This document shows, one piece after another, positions 57,127 through 64,000 of a DNA stretch of 64,000 bases; positions within the stretch are counted from its first letter, which is position 1, and the number at the start of each line of letters is the position of its first letter. The stretch comes from Cyrtodaria siliqua. Lineage: Eukaryota > Mollusca > Bivalvia > Adapedonta > Hiatellidae. A program made the translations under genes and the position numbers. The DNA lies in NCBI GenBank assembly GCA_037043455.1, contig JAWPHD010000230.1, positions 310,001-374,000 on the forward strand. The letters are read 5' to 3'. The notes beneath the pieces were generated by a model. It saw only the letters and a list, made by a program, of their open reading frames with translations, did not search any database and was not told the origin of the DNA.

Positions 57127-58743
57127 CAACCAGCGGCAGCTTCAACCCCTATAAACATTCATAGGTTAGAGAAAGAGCTTGTCAATCATCCTGATAAAAT
57201 ATTTGTGAATAGACTGGTTGAGGGTTTACGACATGGTTTTGACACGGGAATACAACAGTTACCAACAGAAAGTTATCTTTGTAAAAATCTTCTATCAGCA
57301 AGAAATCAGCCTCAAATAGTGACAGAATTATTAACGAAAGAACTCAAGAAAGGTTATCTTATCGGACCTTATAAATCGCCACCGTTTGATATCTACAGAA
57401 TAAGTCCCTTGGGTGTGGTTGAAAGTAAATATTCAAAGAAGCAGAGACTGATTGTTGACTTGAGTGCGCCGCACAACAATGAGGAACATGCTAGTGTTAA
57501 CAGTCTAATTGATAAAAATGAATTCTCGGTTTCATATGTACGCGTGGACGATGCAATTGCCTCCATTAAAAGCTATGGTCAAGGGGCAATCATGTGTAAA
57601 ACGGACATAGTGGACGCTTTCAAACTGATACCAATTAGCCCAAAGTTGTGGAAATTTCATGGTGTTTGTTGGAAGGAAGAGTACTACTTCTTTACAAGAC
57701 TTTGTTTTGGCTCTAGGAGTAGCCCAAAAATATTTACTTTACTTTCTGAAGCCATTCATTGGATAGCCACTACAAATTTCAAGATACCGAAATTACTGTT
57801 CCTACTGGATGACTTCCTGTCTATTGTCTCTCCGTCATATGATGGTAATAGAGCTATGGCTCTCCTTACACACGTGTTTGGGATACTGAACATTCCCATT
57901 CACCCTGATAAAACATTGGGACCTGATACTACCATGATATTCTTAGGCATTTTGCTTGATTCAGAAAAAATGCAAGCTTCACTTCCAGCTGACAAGATAT
58001 GTCGGATAAAGCAAGTCATGGATGAGTGTTTGGGCAAAAAATCAGTTACAAAACGCCAACTTTTATGTTTACTTGGTCACCTGAATTTCGAATCACGTGT
58101 CATTGTTCCCGGTCGTAGTTTTGTGTCCTACTTGCTGACAATAGCATCGTCTGTCAAAGAACTTCATTATCACTTTAAACTAACGCAGGATTGTATAAGT
58201 GGCATGACTATGTGGCGCAGGTTCTTAGACAGTTGGAATGGGAAATCTTTCTTTTATGACGATAATGTGACTGACGCAGCAAATTTTGAACTATACACTG
58301 ACGCGAGTGGTACACATGGCTATGGCGGATATTTTCAAGGAAGTTGGTTCTCAGTACCCTGGCCAACAGATCTCCCAAAGTTAGGTGATCCTACCATGTC
58401 GATTGCGTTTATGGAATTAGTGCCTATTGTAACTAGCGTCGTTGCGTGGCATAAATCATGGGCCAGTAAGCGTATCGTGTTTCATTGTGATAACACAGCA
58501 ACGGTTGCTATAATTTCAAAAGGGCGCAGCAAATCGCCTTTGATCATGAAACTTATGCGTAGACTTACATTATGCGCAGCTGAAGGTAACTTTTTAATTC
58601 ATGCTTTACACATACCTGGAAAGCAAAATTCTATAAGCGACAGTTTATCTCGTTTACAGATTGGAAGATTCTGGAGATTAGCTCCTCAGGCAGATCTACT
58701 ACCGACGAAAGTTCCACACCTCAACAGTCTCTATCTTATTTAG
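57127..58743 (+). CDS. DIRS-type reverse transcriptase and RNase H
   Basis: The frame is open from after the TGA at 57124 to TAG at 58741, with first in-frame GTG or ATG usable only if translation restarts or reads through. RT blocks: KQRLIVDLSAPHNN, then KTDIVDAFKLIPI (motif A), LCFGSRSSP (motif B) and LFLLDDFLS (motif C, LDD in place of YxDD). RNase H follows with its four acidic positions: LYTDASGTHGYGG, IAFMELVPIV, FHCDNTATVAI and SISDSLSRL. All catalytic residues appear intact. No methyltransferase region follows. Confidence 0.88.
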   Translation, partial: QPAAASTPINIHRLEKELVNHPDKIFVNRLVEGLRHGFDTGIQQLPTESYLCKNLLSARNQPQIVTELLTKELKKGYLIGPYKSPPFDIYRISPLGVVESKYSKKQRLIVDLSAPHNNEEHASVNSLIDKNEFSVSYVRVDDAIASIKSYGQGAIMCKTDIVDAFKLIPISPKLWKFHGVCWKEEYYFFTRLCFGSRSSPKIFTLLSEAIHWIATTNFKIPKLLFLLDDFLSIVSPSYDGNRAMALLTHVFGILNIPIHPDKTLGPDTTMIFLGILLDSEKMQASLPADKICRIKQVMDECLGKKSVTKRQLLCLLGHLNFESRVIVPGRSFVSYLLTIASSVKELHYHFKLTQDCISGMTMWRRFLDSWNGKSFFYDDNVTDAANFELYTDASGTHGYGGYFQGSWFSVPWPTDLPKLGDPTMSIAFMELVPIVTSVVAWHKSWASKRIVFHCDNTATVAIISKGRSKSPLIMKLMRRLTLCAAEGNFLIHALHIPGKQNSISDSLSRLQIGRFWRLAPQADLLPTKVPHLNSLYLI

Positions 58744-59738
58744 ATAGCACAGTAGATACGCTATGGTCCGCATCGCTGTCAGAAGGTACTGTGAATCTGT
58801 ATAGAACAGCTTTTAAAACTTTTACGCAGTTTATGGAACAACATTCCCTGTGGTCAGACAGTAGTTCATATCCACCACAGATCAATGAAGAGATACTGGT
58901 CTATTTTGTTGCTTACTGTTCAAACAAGGGTTTGAGACATGATACTATAAAACAATATTTGTCAGGCATTCGTCATTTCTACTTGAAATATAAAGTACCT
59001 ACACCGCTAACTACGCCGTCCATCCTATCCCGTTTGCAGGTGGTGTTAAGAGGTCTTAAGAAATCTCAATGCAATACCAGTAAACAACGATTACCAATAA
59101 CATTTGGAATTTTACAGGATATTATTAAACACTTAAGAAAGGATGCACTTGGGAGTTATAATAGTCTTATGGTAGCTGCTGCCTGCACCATGGCGTTCTT
59201 TGGGTTTATGCGCTGTGGCGAATTTACAATTTTAGACAGCAATTTTGATGCATCTATACACTTGTGTCTTGAAGACGTTGAGTTTGACAAAGACAGATCT
59301 AAGTACATTGTTACTTTAAAGAACTCGAAGACGGATATCTTCCGTTAAGGTGTTCATGTTATCATCAATGCCATTCATACAGCAGAATGCCCTGTGCAAT
59401 TTATGGACACATACGTGCACTTGCGTTTGAAGACCAGAGCTTCACCTAGAGACCCACTTTTTCTAACTTCTCTAGGTACGGCGCTGACCAGGGAATATTT
59501 CCTCTCTAGCATCAAATCTATATTGGATCAGTTGGGGATGAATTCAACAATGTATTCGGGTCACAGTTTTCGCATTGGTTCAGCGACCACAGCCGCTAAG
59601 GTTGGCATACCTGATCATCTAATCAAAACAATGGGGAGATGGTCATCAGACTGCTACTTGCGCTATATAAAAACAGATGCAGAGGCGATAGGCCAGGCGC
59701 AGATAAAGATGTGTCGAAGTCTACACAGCATTAAGTGA
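58584..59738 (+). pseudogene. Tyrosine recombinase of the DIRS-type element, one stop
   Basis: Open from 58584 in a frame different from RT (overlap about 160 nt), interrupted once by TAA at 59346. The SAM-like core-binding domain includes LWSASLSEGTVNLYRTAFK and QYLSGIRHFYLKY. The catalytic domain has Arg in FMRCGEFTI, then HSFRIGSA (HxxR), the Trp in MGRWSS and Tyr in YLRYIKT, so the R-H-R-(W)-Y set is present. The stop lies between the first Arg and the HxxR box. It probably arose by a single substitution, leaving this copy unable to integrate by itself. Confidence 0.88.
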
Positions 59739-60754
59739 TCAGGCGAGTTCTTGGAAGCGGTATGCGCGTTCATCTACTTATACGTAAACTTATCGTACAT
59801 GTATTGTCATTATCAGTCATATACTGCTTATATGCCTATCTTCGGAATTACGAGTGTTCTTAGTATTCCGTCTTTAGTCGGCTTATATAAAGTTATACGA
59901 GTGTTCATAGTATATCTTTATTATGGGCGTTGTTAGGGTAAATTAGTTAAATTTATGGTAGTTAAATAGTCACGCTGTGTTTACACTTCCAGTTTTCGTT
60001 TCATCTGTAAATGGAATCGTGTTACGTTTGAGAAATATGGGTGTTCTTGATGCGTATTTCTCCATACAAGCAGTACGAGTGTTCGTAGTACAGCTTTTTC
60101 ATGGCCATTGTTAAGTATATGTTTAAGTCACGGCAATGTCATCATTCGGGTATCGTCCAAGGGAGGTTACATATTATCTGCATCTTCATCTGAGACATTA
60201 AGTTCGTTTTGTGTGATTAGTGGATGCCTTTTGTCACAGCAACTGGAGTTAATCTTTGCTATGTACTTTTATGTTTAATCATGATACAACATTACGTACG
60301 TAAATAATACATTCCGATTGCGAAAACATTTATTGGGCACACATGTTACGATTAAAAAATATCATTTTCCATCTATATACATATACATGCATATGTTATA
60401 TACATGTAGTCTAGCTGTATGTGTTGACCAGCTGGAACGTACTTTTTAAATTAGTATTTTACCCACATGTTCTGCTGTCCTTGGTACATTACATGTATGT
60501 ACTCTCTATTTAATCTGTATTATGTATATGTTAAAGTATATATATATACATTAAGCTGTTCAGGGGAGGCTAATTTTACAATGTTTCCAAGAATTAGGGT
60601 AAGAGTATTCTATCTTATCATCATACACACTTTACCCTTTCTTGTGGCTTCATCAATGTTAATCATGCAGGATCGTTGTTTGTTCCATTTCTCTGTTGTC
60701 ATATTCTGGTGATTTATTTCGGATTGCAGTTCCTGGGGGATAACCACGACCACA
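59739..60754 (+). other. DIRS 3' flank with three related hairpins
   Basis: Three copies of TACGAGTGTTCnTAGTA, at 59843-59870, 59894-59914 and 60073-60091, each flanked by complementary bases so that each can fold (CGGAAT/ATTCCG, TATAC/GTATA, GTACGA/TCGTA-TAC). The remainder is AT-rich and non-coding. Confidence 0.6.
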
Positions 60755-60837
60755 TTTTGGGGGCTCTTCGCTCAGTCCTTCCTTACTTCGCTCGTTTTGG
60801 CTGCTATGTAACTCCGGTTACATATGCGCCCCCAAAA
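60755..60837. repeat. Nested inverted repeat near DIRS 3' end
   Basis: TTTTGGGGGC (60755-60764) and GCCCCCAAAA (60828-60837) bracket an internal palindrome ATGTAAC-TCCG-GTTACAT (60806-60823). It may be a terminal or internal complementary region of the retrotransposon, but no matching left partner was found. Confidence 0.6.
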
Positions 60838-60934
60838 AGCTGTAGAATGGAGCCGATTCAGACAGTTATCGCCTATTGCAAATGACATACTTCTTATTCA
60901 GTTTGCACCTTGCAAGCACCCCAGTATTGGGCCT

Positions 60935-61200
60935 ACCAGGTACCGCCTCCTGCTGGGCCTACCTGCTGCCTCTTGCTGGGCCTCCTTGCCACCTGGTACT
61001 GGGGCTTACCAGGTACCGCCCCCTGCTGGGCCTACCTGATGCTTCTTACCAGGACCTGCTGGGTACTGTCTCTTGCTGGGCATACCTTCCGACTCCTGCT
61101 GGGCATTCCTGGTACCGCTTCCTTCTGGGGCCTACCATTTGCCATGTGCTGGTACCGCTTCCTGATGGGGGCCTACCGTGTGCCTCGTTCTGGGGCTGTT
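60935..61200 (+). repeat. GC-rich minisatellite
   Basis: About ten degenerate units of 21-27 bp around TGCTGGGCCTACC and AGGTACCGC(C/T)(C/T)CC. It is open in several frames by repetition, giving false ORFs at 60824-61290. Confidence 0.75.
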
Positions 61201-62306
61201 CGAGTACAGCCAAAGTTATATACAGTTTCAAGCTTAAGGTTGGACTGCAAGTGCAAGCCCCCTAATACCAAAGTAATTATTATTTTGTAATAATAAATAG
61301 TATCAGAACATATTATTTCTTGTCTTTCCTGTCCATTTGAGCTCTTTAAAATTAATACCAAGTGACCATAGCCCTCTTTTATGGGGCCACGGCCCCTGGT
61401 TTGGGGTTTTTGGGGCATTGATGGGGTTAAACTAGCACATGATCGGTAGGTATATATAAGGGTACAAGCAAAAAATGTTTTACATGTATCCTAATGAGTG
61501 GTTTAACTAATACTTACCTGTTAGTTTATAATAATTTGATTTAAAGTATAAATTATGTTAATAACTGTACAATACTTTTTGGAATTATTAATTTTAATAA
61601 ACATGTTGACGCTATTGATTATATTTAAAGTGTGGCATCTGCATTTCAAAAATATCGATTTTATTTTCTGTTTACAGGTAATTATATTTGTTAAACATCA
61701 GTCAACGAAAGCGTTAAAAATCATATTCAATATAATCTTTACTATTATTTTGACACATTGTATCACTTAGTATAATTGATAGCCTCCGTGCTATAAACAG
61801 GACTCCCCTAGCGGAAGTAGTCCGACTTAATTGATTAAGAGTGAAATCCAGTTATCGGGGAAAACTGATTGAAATAAACAAAAATCGGCAATAAACAGAA
61901 AAGATATATATTATTTGTAAGCAAATATGATTATTTACGTTTGGATTGGACACAAATTCATGAACACACGAATAAATCAGAGACCCAGTGATTCGCGAAC
62001 TTGAGATCACGTGGAAATAATGTGATCTACAGTAACTAAAATTATCAAAGAAAAATTGTTTCTTCAACAGGAAATATAAGCTCCATTTTTTTTATGAAAA
62101 ACTTCAAAGCTTCACATCATAGCGGCTTGCTGTCCATTATGTTGGCGCCATATAACCTTTTTGTGTTGGTACAAAGTAAAACCATTTAATGTGTAGTTGC
62201 ACCACTGAATGGACTCTTTTCCACATAAAAGCTATACTCAGATGAACAATGCAGAGGTCTTTGGAAACAAAAACAAGCTCATACCACTATTATTTATTAA
62301 TTTCAG
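61201..62306 (+). other. HAUS3 intron 4, right part
   Basis: AT-rich, no exon or recognised element. Confidence 0.45.
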
Positions 62307-62540
62307 ATGAATGAATGTCTGGAGAAGTTGATGCAGTCTGTTGCCGAGATGAGCCACCTGTATGACCCCTCTACAGGCAACAAGAGTAACTCCCACTCTG
62401 TAGTCCCTCAGAGTGGTGCTGCTTGTCAGACTGGTTCCCCATCCATGTTTCTGTCCCAGGTACCAGTCCAGCAGTACTATAACACCGAGGAGGCTTTCAC
62501 TACACAACTCACTGCCTATACAAGGAAACAATTCTTTCAG
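62307..62540 (+). CDS. HAUS3: HAUS3 exon 5
   Basis: Acceptor TTAATTTCAG, donor GTTTGA. Phase 0 in and out, 78 codons. Encodes MNECLEKLMQSVAEMSHLY, then MFLSQVPVQQYYNTEEAFT and YTRKQFFQ. The FLSQ...Y...EE...T..LT.YT+KQFFQ pattern is highly characteristic of HAUS3. The ATG at its start is internal, because the phase-0 join to exon 4 is natural. Confidence 0.92.
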
Positions 62541-63337
62541 GTTTGATACTTTCTAATACATTTGTGTTATTCTCAAACCATGTTTTTATGGCAGTACCTT
62601 GTTTCAGATCTAATTTCTCTTCTGAGCATGATTATAGCCTAGAGCTACGGTCGACAGTGTGCTTTACAATTGATACTTTGTCTGTTTCTGTGAATGCTGA
62701 TTAGAAAAATCGTAAATAATTGACCAAGCCCAAATTTCTTCCGATTTTTTTACAACCTTCAACTGTTGGGTGTTTACTAGAAATAGTTGTGAAGTGTAAT
62801 GTGAAGTAATGTACAGTAATAATTAAAAAAAGAAAAAAAGAATTTGCTTGAGAGCTTAGAGTGTGCATAGAGATCTCTGAGTGTGCAGCTACTTGCACCT
62901 GCAAGGCGCCTCACTCAACTGAGATTAAGTCTGATGGAAGCTGTTTGCACACAAAGTATGTCCTATGATAGCCACTTTTCAATATATATGACACGAAAAT
63001 TCCACTCATGTGCTCGCCATGACGAGTGCTCATTGATTGGGTAGAAATTCAGTTTATCATTTTGACCATTCAAATATTACGTAGGATGAGGAACTCAGAA
63101 ACTAATTTTCTTGCCCTGTACGACTCGGGTAATTTTACATAGGAGAAAACATATTACGTTATTCATTATTTCTAAAAATTATAGTGTGGGATTTCTCTTG
63201 TTTTAGATAATTATAAAATATTTTAAAAAAAAAGTTCAGGTTATTGAATAGAGGTGATAAACAGAAGAAGACACGTTTGTAGATGTTTGTTTAGTTTTCA
63301 TGTGTGAAAATGTGTAAAGCAGATCTCAAGATTTCCA

Positions 63338-63354
63338 TGTGTCCCTTTGAAGTT
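63338..63354. repeat. Solo end of the TTAA MITE family
   Basis: TTTCCATGTGTCCCTTT matches the MITE terminus; no partner end was seen, so this is a remnant in HAUS3 intron 5. Confidence 0.4.
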
Positions 63355-63471
63355 GTTTATGGTTGTTTATGTTGTAAAGTGTTCATTTAAAAATTTCGTA
63401 AAATGCTTGCCTAAGTTATAATTCAAATACCTTTTTGAAATGTTAACCATGTGTCTTTCATCTGTATCCAG

Positions 63472-63614
63472 GGTATAGCTGAGATGGCCAGCTCTGGCGA
63501 GGAATCTCGCTACGAGATTCTGGAGGTTAGTGACCCCGACAGCTTACTGGTGCGTGGGGAAAGTCAAGATGTCAACATAAGGGACTGTAAGGAACTGGCC
63601 AGACTCCAGGGCCT
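63472..63614 (+). CDS. HAUS3: HAUS3 exon 6
   Basis: Acceptor TGTATCCAG, donor GTAAGT, phase 0 in and 2 out. Encodes GIAEMASSGEESRYEILEVS and CKELARLQGL, matching the GI.E.VESS.E..F.LL...P... and E.ARLQ stretches of HAUS3. The remaining coiled-coil half of the protein lies beyond the window; no further exon is visible to 64000. About 287 codons of HAUS3 are covered here against roughly 600 in vertebrate proteins. Confidence 0.92.
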
Positions 63615-64000
63615 GTAAGTACAAGGTCAAACCTGCTTAGGAGACCACCTGCTTGTAGAGACCACCATTTCAGGCTTTTTTACCTTATATAACACAGGCC
63701 TGTAAAGGGCTTCTTCCCAATTGAAAACTTGACTGTTTTTCCCAACTGGCAGAACTTTTTCCCAATCAGAAAGCAGCAGTTCCTCAGAATTTGCGAAAAA
63801 GTATTAATTCTGCAGTGTTTTTTTGTGTATTAAGTAAGTTTCGACTGGGAGTCAGTAATTATAACAAATAATGGATGAAAATATAAATAAAGCATAGTAG
63901 TCAGTGTCATATTTACTTAATTGATGAAATAATAAATCTTTACCAAAATGAAAAATAAGCACCTGCTTCTTTTCCCAAAATGGACAGGCCTGAACCTCTT

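Larger units (their letters stand above)
55615..59738 (+). mobile_element. DIRS-order tyrosine-recombinase retrotransposon (coding core)
   Basis: Three coding blocks in order: gag, reverse transcriptase plus RNase H, and tyrosine recombinase overlapping the RNase H end in another frame. No integrase, aspartic protease or LTR is seen, as expected for the DIRS order. No adenine-methyltransferase domain follows the RNase H, so a Ngaro-like or MT-less DIRS/PAT-like group is more likely than classical DIRS1. The element sits in sense orientation in HAUS3 intron 4. True ends are not defined; candidate structures are at 59843-60091 and 60755-60837. Confidence 0.88.

Noticed and set aside
60824..61290. 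Pro/Leu/Cys-rich frames of up to 129 codons
   Set aside because: Products of a GC-rich minisatellite open in several frames.

Overview
The window is animal nuclear DNA, almost certainly from a bivalve mollusc. It is AT-rich and intron-rich, and crowded with tRNA-derived SINEs, MITEs, mariner, LINE and DIRS-type elements. It also holds several tandem-core elements of the bivalve 'pearl'/HINE type. There are no operons, CRISPR arrays or other prokaryotic features.

Two protein-coding genes stand out. On the minus strand, 15763 to 3941, a set of spliced exons encodes a protein with a CENP-C/Mif2-like N-terminal motif (basic RRTG block, then an IRV..G.ENFDDY block). The motif is present twice, in two 89-nt exons of identical phase (15018-15106 and 8589-8677). 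A 1.3-kb acidic D/N/E/S-rich exon follows (3941-5282). On the plus strand, from 49039 to past the right edge, are the first six coding exons of HAUS3, an augmin subunit. All exon phases agree, and the translation follows HAUS3 from the N-terminus to about the middle of the protein. A possible small two-exon gene (21928-23709, product unrecognised) is weaker.

Layout. 0.35-0.9 kb: truncated mariner. 3-16 kb: the CENP-C-like gene, its introns loaded with repeats (MITEs, a SINE, two long tandem-core elements). 16-18.4 kb: more tandem-core elements and a SINE with a perfect 14-bp target duplication. 19.5-20.1 kb: decayed pseudogene with a TTF-type zinc finger and a ZNF862-like continuation. 20.6-28 kb: dispersed repeats, a 212-bp satellite and a 99-bp near-perfect palindrome. 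28.1-33.6 kb: a 5'-truncated LINE on the minus strand, broken by two nested insertions whose removal rejoins the LINE coding sequence; this fixes the ends and target sites of both inserts. 33.1-46.7 kb: two almost identical tandem copies of a 6.73-kb unit with a complex 141-bp junction. 47-51 kb: MITEs with further insertions, a SINE and HAUS3 exons 1-2. 52.3-53.9 kb: a full-length but frameshifted mariner inside an inverted-repeat element in HAUS3 intron 3. 54.6-62.3 kb: HAUS3 intron 4, swollen by a DIRS-order tyrosine-recombinase retrotransposon (gag, RT-RNase H, YR) with three nonsense codons.

The most unusual content is the set of nested elements and the shared end architecture of the tandem-core families. 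These differ in their repeat cores but all start with AACAAGAGG and end with a hairpin followed by an A-run. The other is the duplicated CENP-C-like exon pair. Functional assignments rest on reading translations and motifs only; no database was searched.
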